A stretch of DNA of 64,000 bases from Mariprofundus aestuarium. GTDB lineage: Bacteria; Pseudomonadota; Zetaproteobacteria; Mariprofundales; Mariprofundaceae. Shown here in pieces: positions 50,077-57,828 of this stretch (the first letter of the stretch is position 1; every line of letters starts with the position of its first letter). The translations under genes were made by a program, and so were the position numbers. The DNA lies in NCBI RefSeq assembly GCF_002795805.1, contig NZ_CP018799.1, forward strand, positions 1,977,001 through 2,041,000, written 5' to 3'. The notes under the pieces were generated by a model, which was not told the DNA's origin, ran no database searches, and was given only the letters and a program-made list of their open reading frames with translations.

Positions 50077-50904
50077 ATGAGTGACAAAAACAATACCCGT
50101 AGCATGGCGCTGTTCTGCGACTTTGAGAATGTCGCACTCGGCGTACAGGATGCAAAATATGCCGCATTCGATATTCAGAAGGTGCTGGAGCGACTGCTGC
50201 TTAAAGGCAACATTGTCGTAAAAAAGGCTTATTGTGACTGGGAACGTTACAAGAAATTCAAAGCCCCTATGCATGAGGCCTCCTTCGAACTGATTGAGAT
50301 CCCGCATGTTCGTCAGAGTGGCAAGAACTCTGCCGACATTCGTATGGTCGTTGATGCGCTCGACCTCTGCTACACCAAGGCACATGTCGATATCTTCGTC
50401 ATCATCTCCGGTGATTCCGATTTCTCACCACTGGTCTCCAAGCTGCGTGAAAACGACAAGGTGGTTATTGGCGTCGGCGTTAAAAACTCCACCTCCGACC
50501 TGCTCACCTCCAACTGCGACGAGTTCATCTACTATGATGATCTGGTGCGCGATTCCGAAACAAAAGGCAAGGCCAAGCGCAAACGTTCCTCCGCCAAGCC
50601 AAAGAGCAAAGCTGCAAACGAGGGTACAGGTGAAGATGCCGATGCACTGAAACAGGAGGGGATCGATCTGGTGATGGCTACACTGGAGGACCTTTTCAAG
50701 GAGCGCGGTGAGGAGGAGAAGGTATGGGGCTCAATGGTCAAGCAGACACTGAAGCGGAGACAGCCCGGCTTCTCGGAGAGCTACCACGGCTTTCGCAGCT
50801 TCGGCCAGCTACTGGATGAGGCGCAGAAGCGCGGCCTGCTTGAACTGGAACTGGATGAAAAATCCGGCGGTTACATCATCAAGAGCTTCTCGCAGGACGA
50901 GTAA
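50077..50904 (+). CDS. NYN-domain nuclease with C-terminal OST-HTH/LOTUS domain
   Basis: A 275-residue protein. The NYN (PIN-like) domain covers about 8-150 with acidic residues in LFCDFENVALG, KNSADIRMVVDAL and IISGDSDFSPLVSKLREN, the usual metal-binding set of an RNase. After a basic Lys/Ser/Ala linker, residues about 195-275 (WGSMVKQTLKRRQPGFSESYHGFRSFGQLL) form an OST-HTH/LOTUS domain that binds RNA. Cytoplasmic; substrate not known. The neighbouring CvfB-like and tex genes also encode RNA-binding proteins. Confidence 0.88.
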   Translation: MSDKNNTRSMALFCDFENVALGVQDAKYAAFDIQKVLERLLLKGNIVVKKAYCDWERYKKFKAPMHEASFELIEIPHVRQSGKNSADIRMVVDALDLCYTKAHVDIFVIISGDSDFSPLVSKLRENDKVVIGVGVKNSTSDLLTSNCDEFIYYDDLVRDSETKGKAKRKRSSAKPKSKAANEGTGEDADALKQEGIDLVMATLEDLFKERGEEEKVWGSMVKQTLKRRQPGFSESYHGFRSFGQLLDEAQKRGLLELELDEKSGGYIIKSFSQDE

Positions 50905-50916
50905 TCCTTAAGGGCA

Positions 50917-50945
50917 TAAAAAAGGCCCCGGGAGGAACCGGGGCC
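50917..50945 (-). terminator. Terminator of element A
   Basis: Minus-strand GGCCCCGG pairs with CCGGGGCC around a 6-base loop, followed by at least six T. On the plus strand no T run follows, so it does not serve the NYN gene well. Confidence 0.8.
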
Positions 50946-51085
50946 ACATTTGCACATCTTTACACGAGGAAAACTTATATCCGGAGGAATTAGGAGGGAG
51001 GGGTTGGAAAATTCACTCCGGACAACACGTAATTTATGGCGGCCCCATGACCCCCCAATGAATCAACCATGAAAATAACTTCATG
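50917..51085 (-). ncRNA. Candidate CU-rich small RNA or 3' element, copy A (downstream of tex)
   Basis: Read on the minus strand, the element starts near an inverted repeat (CATGAA/TTCATG, 51068-51085). TTGTCCGGAG (7-bp arm at 51016-51022) follows, then a loop containing ACCCCTCCCTCCT (51003-50991), and the closing arm CTCCGGA (50986-50980). It ends in the terminator GGCCCCGG-loop-CCGGGGCC plus TTTTTT (50945-50917). Large parts match copy B beyond the other end of tex: TTCATGG, TTGTCCGGAG, the CU-rich loop, TTCCTCCGGATATAA and the terminator. It may be a processed 3' end of the tex mRNA or an independent RNA. Confidence 0.45.
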
Positions 51086-51115
51086 CTTACTGCTGCAGCC
51101 AATCCCCCTACAGCA

Positions 51116-53482
51116 CTACTTGCCGCCCATCGCTTTGGCAAAGGCTGCTGCCAGAGCATTTTGCGGCTGCTTCTTCTGCTTCTCCATCTGCCGCTTCACC
51201 TGATCCTTGGCTGTTTTCGGCCTGCTCGGACGGACCTTGTTAGGCCGCGATGGATCACGCTTCTTCTCTCCACGCCCTGCTTCTGAACGGACTGTTTTTT
51301 CAGGCTTGGTGCCCGGCTGGTCATCCATGCGCATGGTCAGGGAGATGCGTTTACGCTTGGCATCCACCTCCAGCACCTTCACCTGCACCACATCGCCAGT
51401 TTTCACCACCTTGCGTGGGTCATCAATAAATTGATTGGTAAGGGCTGATATATGTACCAGCCCATCCTGGTGTACGCCGATGTCAACGAATGCACCAAAA
51501 TTAGCCACATTGGTCACCACACCCTCAAGAATCATCCCCTCACGCAGGTCGCGCACCTCTTTTACACCCGACTTGAACTTCGCCGTTTTAAACTCCGGAC
51601 GCGGATCACGACCCGGCTTCTCGAACTCCAGAAGGATATCGGAAACGGTGATCTCACCGAACCCGTCACCCGCAAAATCGGCAGCATTGAGCTTCTGCAG
51701 AAACTCGCGATTACCCATCAACTCAGCCACAGGCTTGCCGGTTTTAGCAACAATCTTTTCGACCACAGGATAGGCCTCAGGATGCACGGCCGAAGCATCC
51801 AGCGGATTATCTCCGTTCATAATGCGTAGAAATCCCGCTGCCTGTTCATAACTCTTCGGCCCGATGCCCTGCACCTTGAGGACCTGCTTGCGATTGCTGA
51901 ATGCCCCCCGCTCATCGCGGAAGCTGACAATATTTTCAGCCATCGAACGACTTAAGCCCGCCACATGCGTCAGCAGCGGCACAGAGGCAGTGTTGATATC
52001 GACGCCGACACGATTCACGCAATCCTCCACCACGCCATCAAGGGTTCGGGCAAGGAAACTCTGGCTGACATCGTGCTGATACTGGCCGACACCAATCGAC
52101 TTCGGCTCAATCTTCACAAGCTCCGCCAGCGGATCCTGCAGTCGACGGGCAATCGAGACCGCACCGCGCAGCGAAACATCAAGATTCGGAAACTCTTTGG
52201 CTGCCAGCGCAGAGGCCGAGTAGACCGATGCACCCGCTTCGGAGACCATTATCTGAGTGAGGTGCAGCTGCGCAAAGCGTTCGCGCAACTCCTTCACCAG
52301 CGCCTCGGTCTCACGGGATCCCGTACCGTTGCCGATAGAGACCAGATCAACGTGATGTTTGTCGGCCAGTACAGCCAGAGCCGCGATCGCCTCATCCCAA
52401 CGCCTGGCCGGGGCATGCGGGTAGATGGTGGTGGTATCGAGCACCTTGCCGGTCGGATCAACCACAGCCACCTTCACACCGGTACGCAGCCCGGGATCAA
52501 GCCCCATGGTGGCTCGCGGCCCGGCAGGTGCGGCCAGCAGAAGGTCGCGCAGGTTGTTCGCGAACACCTTGATCGCCTCCTCTTCCGCCTTCTGGCGCAA
52601 TTCAACAAACAGATCGAGCTCTAGGCGCATGAAAATTTTCACCTTCCACGCCCAGCGCACCGTCTCCAGCAACCAGCCATCGGCAGCCCGACCCTGCTCT
52701 CTAATCCTGAAGTGACTGGCGATAGCCGACTCGCAGTGGCCAGCGCATGACACATGCTCTGCAGCATCTTCCATCATCTTCACACTTAAAATACCCTCAT
52801 TGCGGCCACGGAACAGTGCCAGTGCACGATGCGATGGAATCCGTTTCAATGGCTCATGGTAGTCAAAGTAGTCGGTAAACTTGACCCCCTCCTCCTCTTT
52901 ACCAGCAATCACGGAGCTGACCATTACCGCATGCTTGCTCAGGTAGTCACGCAGACGACCAATCAGATCGGCATCTTCACCGAACTCCTCCATCAGAATC
53001 TGACGCGCCCCATCAAGGGCTGCCTCAGCACTGTCGATGCCGTGCTCTTCATTGATAAATGTTTCTGCCAACACTGCAGGATCCTGTTTCGGATCGGCCA
53101 GAAGTGTGTGGGCCAGTGGCTCAAGTCCTGCCTCACGGGCAATCTGCGCCTTGGTGCGACGTTTTGGCTTGTAGGGGAGGTAGAGGTCTTCCAGACGCGC
53201 CATCGTTGCAGCCGCCTTGACCGCCTTCTCCAGTTCGGGGGTCAGCTTCTCCTGCTCTGCGATTGATTTAAGGATCGTGGTACGGCGCGCTTCAAGGTCG
53301 CGCAGGTAACGCAACCGCTCCTCTAGATAACGCAACTGCGTATCGTCGAGTCCGTCGGTCACCTCTTTACGGTAGCGGGCGATAAACGGCACGGTTGCCC
53401 CGCCATCAAGAAGCCCGATAGCGGCCACAATCTGCAGCTCGTTCACGCCCAGTTCTTTAGCGATACGCAGCTCAATTCGCAT
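51116..53482 (-). CDS. tex: Tex/YhgF family RNA-binding transcription accessory protein
   Basis: A 788-residue cytoplasmic protein. Helical Tex_N region (about 1-190), YqgF-type RNase H-like fold (about 320-450, [18 protein letters not shown]), helix-hairpin-helix region (about 495-560, [25 protein letters not shown]), and an S1 RNA-binding domain (about 645-720, [26 protein letters not shown]). A Lys/Arg-rich tail of about 65 residues follows. Tex binds RNA and influences transcription and stress survival. CAGGAG precedes ATG. Both flanks carry copies of the same non-coding element. Confidence 0.95.
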   Translation of the reverse strand: MRIELRIAKELGVNELQIVAAIGLLDGGATVPFIARYRKEVTDGLDDTQLRYLEERLRYLRDLEARRTTILKSIAEQEKLTPELEKAVKAAATMARLEDLYLPYKPKRRTKAQIAREAGLEPLAHTLLADPKQDPAVLAETFINEEHGIDSAEAALDGARQILMEEFGEDADLIGRLRDYLSKHAVMVSSVIAGKEEEGVKFTDYFDYHEPLKRIPSHRALALFRGRNEGILSVKMMEDAAEHVSCAGHCESAIASHFRIREQGRAADGWLLETVRWAWKVKIFMRLELDLFVELRQKAEEEAIKVFANNLRDLLLAAPAGPRATMGLDPGLRTGVKVAVVDPTGKVLDTTTIYPHAPARRWDEAIAALAVLADKHHVDLVSIGNGTGSRETEALVKELRERFAQLHLTQIMVSEAGASVYSASALAAKEFPNLDVSLRGAVSIARRLQDPLAELVKIEPKSIGVGQYQHDVSQSFLARTLDGVVEDCVNRVGVDINTASVPLLTHVAGLSRSMAENIVSFRDERGAFSNRKQVLKVQGIGPKSYEQAAGFLRIMNGDNPLDASAVHPEAYPVVEKIVAKTGKPVAELMGNREFLQKLNAADFAGDGFGEITVSDILLEFEKPGRDPRPEFKTAKFKSGVKEVRDLREGMILEGVVTNVANFGAFVDIGVHQDGLVHISALTNQFIDDPRKVVKTGDVVQVKVLEVDAKRKRISLTMRMDDQPGTKPEKTVRSEAGRGEKKRDPSRPNKVRPSRPKTAKDQVKRQMEKQKKQPQNALAAAFAKAMGGK

Positions 53483-53580
53483 GGTTTCTCCTGAAACAAA
53501 ATAGTGTGGAAACTTTTTTCTCGGCGGCCCCGAAGTTGGCGGCAGTTTATAGCCAGATTTTCAGAATGAAATGGGGCAGC

Positions 53581-53611
53581 AAAGAAAAAGACCCCGGCGT
53601 TAACCGGGGCC
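53581..53611 (-). terminator. Terminator of element B
   Basis: GGCCCCGG and CCGGGGTC pair (one wobble) around TTAACG, followed by TTTTTC TTTG on the minus strand. Confidence 0.75.
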
Positions 53612-53651
53612 TCACAATTCTCTAGGAGGAGAATTTATATCCGGAGGAATC

Positions 53652-53667
53652 GGGAGGGGAGGGAGGG
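53652..53667 (+). other. G-quadruplex motif opposite the CU-rich loop of element B
   Basis: GGGAGGGGAGGGAGGG gives four G-runs of at least three separated by single bases, a textbook quadruplex-forming pattern in the plus strand. The RNA-strand view of the same bases is the CU-rich loop. Confidence 0.6.
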
Positions 53668-53818
53668 TGATCCGCTCCGGACAAAGCGGACAATGCAACC
53701 TGCGTGTTAGCTCCCCATGAACCGACCATGAAGATTATTTTATATTGTGATCGTGCCGGGTAACTCTGGCCATTCGCACACTGTCAGGATGCAATACCAC
53801 ACTATCGACAGGTGTAAT

Positions 53819-53847
53819 TTGCTTCTAGGCGATGTCACGACTATACT
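53819..53847 (+). promoter_or_regulatory. Possible promoter of the C-rich hairpin RNA
   Basis: TTGCTT and TATACT are separated by 17 bases and would start RNA near 53854. The -10 is good, the -35 poor. Confidence 0.35.
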
Positions 53848-53853
53848 ACTATC

Positions 53854-53907
53854 AACAACTTAACGAAGGCCTGCCACCCCTCCCCTCCCCGGCAGGCCTT
53901 TTCGTTT
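53854..53907 (+). ncRNA. Candidate short RNA ending in a hairpin with a C-rich loop
   Basis: AAGGCCTGCC (53866-53875) and GGCAGGCCTT (53891-53900) form a perfect 10-bp stem whose 15-base loop is ACCCCTCCCCTCCCC, followed by TTTTCGTTTC. The stem plus T-rich tail is a terminator, so the product would be a transcript of about 50 bases. No gene precedes it on the plus strand nearby, so it is not an ordinary gene end. The loop resembles the CU-rich loops of elements A and B but is on the opposite strand. Confidence 0.4.
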
Positions 53908-54233
53908 CTACTCACGAATTATCTCCATTGGCATGCCCTCTATGAATCATTTCGCCACACAGGGACTCCATCCTGTTGACGGAAACATATCGCCTCCCAT
54001 TCTACCACTCTATGAATAGGCACTTTGCACAGAAGAAGATTGCACCGATTGGTTGGCTAGTCGCCCGCCGAATTGAATCCCTGTGCCCGGACCGTTCTGA
54101 CTAACTAAAGAAAGTTACTACTGCTGCAACGGCCACGGGTTTTGAATCATCCGTGGCCGTTTTTTTTATCAACACGTGGTCACGGACACCCCCTTAAACC
54201 TGACAGAGTAGATATCATAGAGAGGAGAGTGTC
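53908..54233. other. Non-coding stretch ahead of the DMT transporter gene
   Basis: No credible gene in either strand. It contains a complementary pair CACAGGGA (near 53965) and TCCCTGTG (near 54080) that could close a long structure, the decamer CTCTATGAAT twice about 70 bases apart, and a strong terminator at 54128-54168, about 66 bases ahead of the transporter start. This arrangement would fit a structured leader or a separate small RNA. No known riboswitch class was recognised. Confidence 0.4.
54128..54168 (+). terminator. Terminator or attenuator upstream of the DMT transporter
   Basis: AACGGCCACGG and CCGTGGCCGTT form a perfect 11-bp stem around a 12-base loop, then TTTTTTT. No plus-strand gene ends here. 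Confidence 0.85.
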
Positions 54234-55127
54234 ATGTCTGTGCCATCGGCATATATAGGCGTCATTATAATCTGGAGTACCACCCCGCTGGCTATTCTGT
54301 GGAGCAGCGAAGAGGTCGGATTTGTATTCGGTGTTACCAGCCGAATGCTTGTCGGTGCCGTGCTGGCACTGATTGTTGCCGCCCTGCTCGGCTCCGGACT
54401 TGTATGGCATCGTCGTGCCAAGCTCGCCTATGTTGCCAGTGCCATCGGTATCTATGGCGGTATGATCAGCGCCTACTGGGCTGTACAGTTCATACCGACC
54501 GGCTGGATCTCGGTGATCTTCGGGCTCTCCCCGCTTTTCACTGCCCTGATGGCGCAGTTGTGGCTGGAGGAAGAGAAGCTTACCCGCTCTAGGCTGTTTG
54601 GCATGCTGACCGGCTTACTGGGACTGGCAATCATCTTCGGTTCCAGCTTCAGCCTCAATAATCAGGCATCACTCGGTGTGCTCGGCATGCTGGTCTCGGT
54701 GAGTATTCACTGCGCCAGTGCGGTATGGATTAAACGTATTGATGCAAACGTACCTGCCATCGTCATGACCAGTGGTGGACTGCTGTTTGCGGCTCCACTG
54801 TTCCTGCTGACCTGGTTTTTTGCCGGAGCAGAGCTGCCGGATGAGCTCTCGATGCGTACGCTTGGCGCAATAGGTTATCTTGCCCTGCTTGGATCAGTAC
54901 TGGGGTTTGCACTCTATTACTATGTATTGAGCAGGGTGGAGGCGACAAAGGTGGCGCTGTTGACACTGATCACACCACTGGTTGCGCTGGGGATTGGCCA
55001 CTTTTTCAATAACGAGCCGCTGACCCTAAATATCGTGGCTGGATCACTGCTGATTCTCTCTGGGCTTGCCGTGTTTGAATTCAGCAGTCAGACCGGAAGG
55101 ATCAGAGCTCGTTTCCTGCGTTATTAA
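54234..55127 (+). CDS. DMT (EamA) family transporter
   Basis: A 297-residue inner-membrane protein with ten predicted helices in two EamA halves (about 5-140 and 150-288). VIIIWSTTPLAILWSSEE at the start and YYYVLSRVEATKVALLTLITPLVALGIG in the second half are typical. These proteins export amino acids, metabolites or drugs; the substrate is not evident. GAGGAGAG precedes ATG. A terminator hairpin lies about 66 bases ahead of the start. Confidence 0.9.
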   Translation: MSVPSAYIGVIIIWSTTPLAILWSSEEVGFVFGVTSRMLVGAVLALIVAALLGSGLVWHRRAKLAYVASAIGIYGGMISAYWAVQFIPTGWISVIFGLSPLFTALMAQLWLEEEKLTRSRLFGMLTGLLGLAIIFGSSFSLNNQASLGVLGMLVSVSIHCASAVWIKRIDANVPAIVMTSGGLLFAAPLFLLTWFFAGAELPDELSMRTLGAIGYLALLGSVLGFALYYYVLSRVEATKVALLTLITPLVALGIGHFFNNEPLTLNIVAGSLLILSGLAVFEFSSQTGRIRARFLRY

Positions 55128-55130
55128 TGT

Positions 55131-55165
55131 AATAAAGGCCCTGCATATGATGCAGGGCCTTTATT
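55131..55165. terminator. Bidirectional terminator between convergent genes
   Basis: AATAAAGGCCCTGCAT and ATGCAGGGCCTTTATT make an almost loop-free 15-bp or longer stem serving both strands. Confidence 0.85.
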
Positions 55166-55582
55166 CTACTGGATATCCCAACGACGAATCAGCTGCCGGT
55201 AGGTCAAAACGAATATCACTGTCCAAATCGTTGAACGCAGTGTCATCGCTGCAACAGTGCGCATCTCATATGCACCCTCTGCAAATATATACAGACCAAA
55301 GGCTGCGAATACCAGCAGTGTTGAGATAGCAATCAACAACGCGACCCCGGCAGCCCACGGCTTACGCAAAGCAATGCCAATGCCGGCAATCATATAGATG
55401 AAACCGGCAGTGAAATTAAACCAGAGTACGAACGGTACATAATTTCCCGCTGCCAGCCTGTAGCTCTCATCGCCAAAGAGCACCTGACCACCGGATTTGA
55501 TGGTTAAGATTCCAAACAGTACAGCTACAGTTGCAGCAAGCCAGGTGATTACTTTATTGGTCACTGATGGACTCTGATTCAT
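55166..55582 (-). CDS. Small four-helix membrane protein
   Basis: About 138 residues with four membrane segments (VITWLAATVAVLFGILTI, FVLWFNFTAGFIYMIAGIGIAL, AAGVALLIAISTLLVFAAFGLYIF, STIWTVIFVLTY). Family not recognised, function unknown. It follows the DUF2892 gene closely and is probably the last gene of the MarR-led cluster. The start ATG 55582 was preferred to a TTG at 55600. Confidence 0.7.
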   Translation of the reverse strand: MNQSPSVTNKVITWLAATVAVLFGILTIKSGGQVLFGDESYRLAAGNYVPFVLWFNFTAGFIYMIAGIGIALRKPWAAGVALLIAISTLLVFAAFGLYIFAEGAYEMRTVAAMTLRSTIWTVIFVLTYRQLIRRWDIQ

Positions 55583-55587
55583 ATGAT

Positions 55588-55821
55588 TTAGCTTTCGCAA
55601 CTGCCGCAGGCACCGCCGGGTTTAACACCCAGCTTGATGAGGATCTTCTCCATCAAACACCAGCGGGTAAAACCGGACTGGAACAGATTGGCCCCTACAA
55701 ACAGTGTAAACCAGAGCCATGTCGGTTCATTCAACACGGTGCCGTTATACACCGAGCTCAGGAACACCGAGAGCATGATAAAAAAGCCTGCAATAATTCG
55801 AATTACTCTTTCTGTAGTCAT
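55588..55821 (-). CDS. DUF2892 small inner-membrane protein
   Basis: A 77-residue protein with two membrane helices in the DUF2892 pattern (RVIRIIAGFFIMLSVFLS, WLWFTLFVGANLFQSGFTRWCLMEKIL). The C-terminal GVKPGGACGSCES has two Cys three apart. In other bacteria this domain is fused or linked to rhodanese proteins such as YgaP. GGGAGA precedes ATG. Same cluster as the cytochrome and MarR genes. Confidence 0.82.
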   Translation of the reverse strand: MTTERVIRIIAGFFIMLSVFLSSVYNGTVLNEPTWLWFTLFVGANLFQSGFTRWCLMEKILIKLGVKPGGACGSCES

Positions 55822-55889
55822 TAGGAAATCTCCCTTCTTTTAGTTTTATGGCCACTGGCCAGTTGTGCTTTTTATCTTTATCGCTGCGA

Positions 55890-56363
55890 TCAATTGGGTT
55901 TTGCTACCGGAAGCTGGAAGCTTGCATGGCAGGCGATACAGTTGTTCATCGTCTCGACCAACTTCAGCTGAATCGCTTTGGCTGGCTCTCCTGCTTTTGC
56001 CATATCGGCAATATCATCAAATGCGTAGTGGGTTCCGAATCCAAGCTTCTTGAACTCCAGCGGTAACTTGGCACGCAACCTGAAATCCACCGTGGCAATC
56101 GCTGCGCTGCCTATTGGACGTGCCGCAGCCTCTACTGCTGCCAGGTCATCATTTGCCAGCGCCTCAACCACAGTCTGTGTGGTCTCCAGCAACAAACGCA
56201 TCTCTTCCAGTACAGCCTGTCGCTCGGCTGGCTCAAGAATCACAGCCGTTCGGCCATCATCTCCTTTCTCAGTACTTCCAAGCACTACAAATTTAAATAT
56301 GCCGCCAGCTAGGACTGCAACCAGCAGGCCGATTGCGATCCAGTGTGGTGTTGTTTTTTTCAT
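55890..56363 (-). CDS. Cytochrome c'-like monohaem cytochrome
   Basis: A 157-residue exported protein with an uncleaved or cleaved N-terminal segment (WIAIGLLVAVLAGGIFKF). The rest is helical, and a single haem motif CIACH lies near the C-terminus, the layout of cytochrome c'/c556. Such proteins bind haem in a four-helix bundle and may transfer electrons or bind NO. ATG 56363 was chosen for the GGAGA ahead of it. Lies directly behind marR. Confidence 0.83.
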   Translation of the reverse strand: MKKTTPHWIAIGLLVAVLAGGIFKFVVLGSTEKGDDGRTAVILEPAERQAVLEEMRLLLETTQTVVEALANDDLAAVEAAARPIGSAAIATVDFRLRAKLPLEFKKLGFGTHYAFDDIADMAKAGEPAKAIQLKLVETMNNCIACHASFQLPVAKPN

Positions 56364-56374
56364 GTGTATCTCCA

Positions 56375-56830
56375 TTATCTGATTTTAAGCAGTCGTTCTG
56401 AAATTGATTTCAGTGTTCTGATGGTAATTGCCTTCTCGTCGTCAGGAATATCGCTGAGCACCTCCTGCTGGAAGTCACGCACCAGCGGGATCATCACCTC
56501 CAGCGCCAGCTCCCCTTCTGTGGTTAGAGCAACACGGAAACAGCGCCGGTCTTCCTGACAGGGCTTACGTTCAACCAGCCCCTTCTTCACCAGCCCGTCG
56601 ATACGGCGGGTAATGGTGGTTTTATCACGCATCAATAACTGAACGATCTCCACCTGTGTCATCGCCCCCTGTTTCATCAAACGAAACAGAATGCCGAAGT
56701 CCTGGGCCGAAAGTGGATAGCCGCTGGCTGCAAACCTGCGGGATATCTCTTCAGTCATCAGAAATGCCGTACGATTCACATTCAGGCCGATGGCCTGCTC
56801 AAGTTGAAAATCCAGTATCGATTCACCCAT
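56375..56830 (-). CDS. MarR family transcriptional regulator
   Basis: A 151-residue winged-helix regulator: ALMKQG-type helix region GILFRLMKQGAMTQVEIVQLLMRDKTTITRRID (recognition helix) and wing GLVERKPCQEDRRCFRVALTTEG. Probably regulates itself and the following cytochrome, DUF2892 and membrane genes, since its promoter contains a near-palindrome. The frame extends upstream to 56911, but ATG 56830 has AGGAG seven bases ahead. The inducer is unknown. Confidence 0.9.
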   Translation of the reverse strand: MGESILDFQLEQAIGLNVNRTAFLMTEEISRRFAASGYPLSAQDFGILFRLMKQGAMTQVEIVQLLMRDKTTITRRIDGLVKKGLVERKPCQEDRRCFRVALTTEGELALEVMIPLVRDFQQEVLSDIPDDEKAITIRTLKSISERLLKIR

Positions 56831-56850
56831 CTTGTTCTCCTGTTTGCCGC

Positions 56851-56879
56851 ATACTAGGCATTTGGTTGTATATTGCAAC
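56851..56879 (-). promoter_or_regulatory. Promoter and candidate operator of the MarR-cytochrome cluster
   Basis: Minus-strand TTGCAA (56878-56873) and TAGTAT (56856-56851) are spaced by 16 bases. The -35 lies in the near-palindrome GTTGCA-ATA-TACAAC (56879-56865), a plausible MarR binding site positioned to block the promoter. Confidence 0.5.
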
Positions 56880-56949
56880 TGTTGTTGTTTGCACTTAATG
56901 TGAAGCAACATCTCTTTCCAATAGCCCCGCCGCTATTCAGTATACTGCC

Positions 56950-57795
56950 ATGCTCAGTTACCAGCACTCCTACCATGCCGGCAATCATGCCGACGTTCTG
57001 AAACATGTGATTCTCGGCGATCTCGTCGCAGGCATGCAGAAAAAAGAGACGCCACTCTTTCTCCTGGATGCCTTTGCCAGCCGCGGCATCTACGACCTGG
57101 ATTCACCAGAGGCATTGAAAAACAGGGAGTTTGACACCGGCGTCGGCAAGCTCTGGCCACTGCGCCACTACAAGACACCGGAAGGTGTAGCACGCTGGTT
57201 CGCATTGATTACATCGGAAAATGTGGATGGCGGCTTTGTACGTTTTCCCGGCTCCACCGCCATGCTTCACGCCATGACACGTGAGTTTGACCGCCTTGCT
57301 GCATGCGATCTGCACCCGCAGGAGTTCGAAGGACTGCGACAGAGCTTTAACAGCAGTCGCAGGTTCAGCCTGCATAAACGCGATGCCTTTGAAGCCATTA
57401 AAGGACTGTTGCCGCCAAAAGAAAAACGCGGCCTGATCTTTCTTGACCCCTCCTACGAGGTCAAGGATGAGTATCGTGATATTGCCAAAGCCGTTACTGA
57501 GGCGCACCGCCGTTTTGCTAGCGGCGTCTACGTGATCTGGTACCCGTTACTTCCAGCTGAACGCCACAACGATCTATTCAAAGAGCTCAAGCGTTCCGGT
57601 ATCCGCAAGATTCTCAGGGTAGAGCTGGATTGCGGAGGGTGCTTTCCCGAGATGCAGATGTCCGGTTCAGGCTTGTTAATCGTAAATGCACCCTGGCATG
57701 CGCAACAGGCCATGCAGGAGTCACTCAACTGGATCTGTGATCACCTGACCGAAGGCAAAGGCAATAAACATTTCGGATGGCTCGTTCCCGAATAG
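56950..57795 (+). CDS. rlmJ: 23S rRNA (adenine-2030-N6)-methyltransferase
   Basis: A 281-residue RlmJ. The N-terminal MLSYQHSYHAGNHADVLKHVIL and catalytic-type LIFLDPSYEVKDEY (the D-P-x-Y/F motif of N6-adenine methylases) are typical. FLLDAFASRGIYDL holds the SAM-site region. Divergent from marR, with about 120 bases between. Confidence 0.95.
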   Translation: MLSYQHSYHAGNHADVLKHVILGDLVAGMQKKETPLFLLDAFASRGIYDLDSPEALKNREFDTGVGKLWPLRHYKTPEGVARWFALITSENVDGGFVRFPGSTAMLHAMTREFDRLAACDLHPQEFEGLRQSFNSSRRFSLHKRDAFEAIKGLLPPKEKRGLIFLDPSYEVKDEYRDIAKAVTEAHRRFASGVYVIWYPLLPAERHNDLFKELKRSGIRKILRVELDCGGCFPEMQMSGSGLLIVNAPWHAQQAMQESLNWICDHLTEGKGNKHFGWLVPE

Positions 57796-57828
57796 CGTTT
57801 AAAGTCCCCTGCTTTCAAAGCCTTTCAT

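Larger units (their letters stand above)
53581..53740 (-). ncRNA. Candidate CU-rich small RNA, copy B (upstream of tex)
   Basis: On the minus strand: TTCATGG, TTGTCCGGAG (arm 53681-53675), the loop GATCACCCTCCCTCCCCTCCCG, the arm CTCCGGA (53646-53640), then AATTCTC-CTCCTA-GAGAATT (53635-53616), a 7-bp hairpin whose loop is an anti-Shine-Dalgarno sequence. It ends with the terminator GGCCCCGG-TTAACG-CCGGGGTC and T-rich tail. TATAAA (53744-53739) is a possible -10. The terminator is about 100 bases ahead of the tex start, so the RNA is either independent or an attenuating leader of tex. The presence of copy A favours an independent RNA. Confidence 0.5.

Noticed and set aside
50917-51085. Elements A and B as CsrB-like GGA-rich RNAs on the plus strand
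   Set aside because: The plus strand has many GGA motifs, but both terminators have their T run only on the minus strand.
53581-53740. Element B as a classical riboswitch of tex
   Set aside because: A second copy lies downstream of tex, no known ligand-binding class was recognised, and Tex is not a usual riboswitch target. Attenuation is still possible but not preferred.
53942-54019. Small open frame of about 25 codons (MNHFATQG...)
   Set aside because: No ribosome site and no family resemblance; it is as expected by chance in a 300-base gap.
54000-54120. 6S, tmRNA, SRP or RNase P RNA in the large gap
   Set aside because: None of the conserved core sequences of these RNAs could be recognised.
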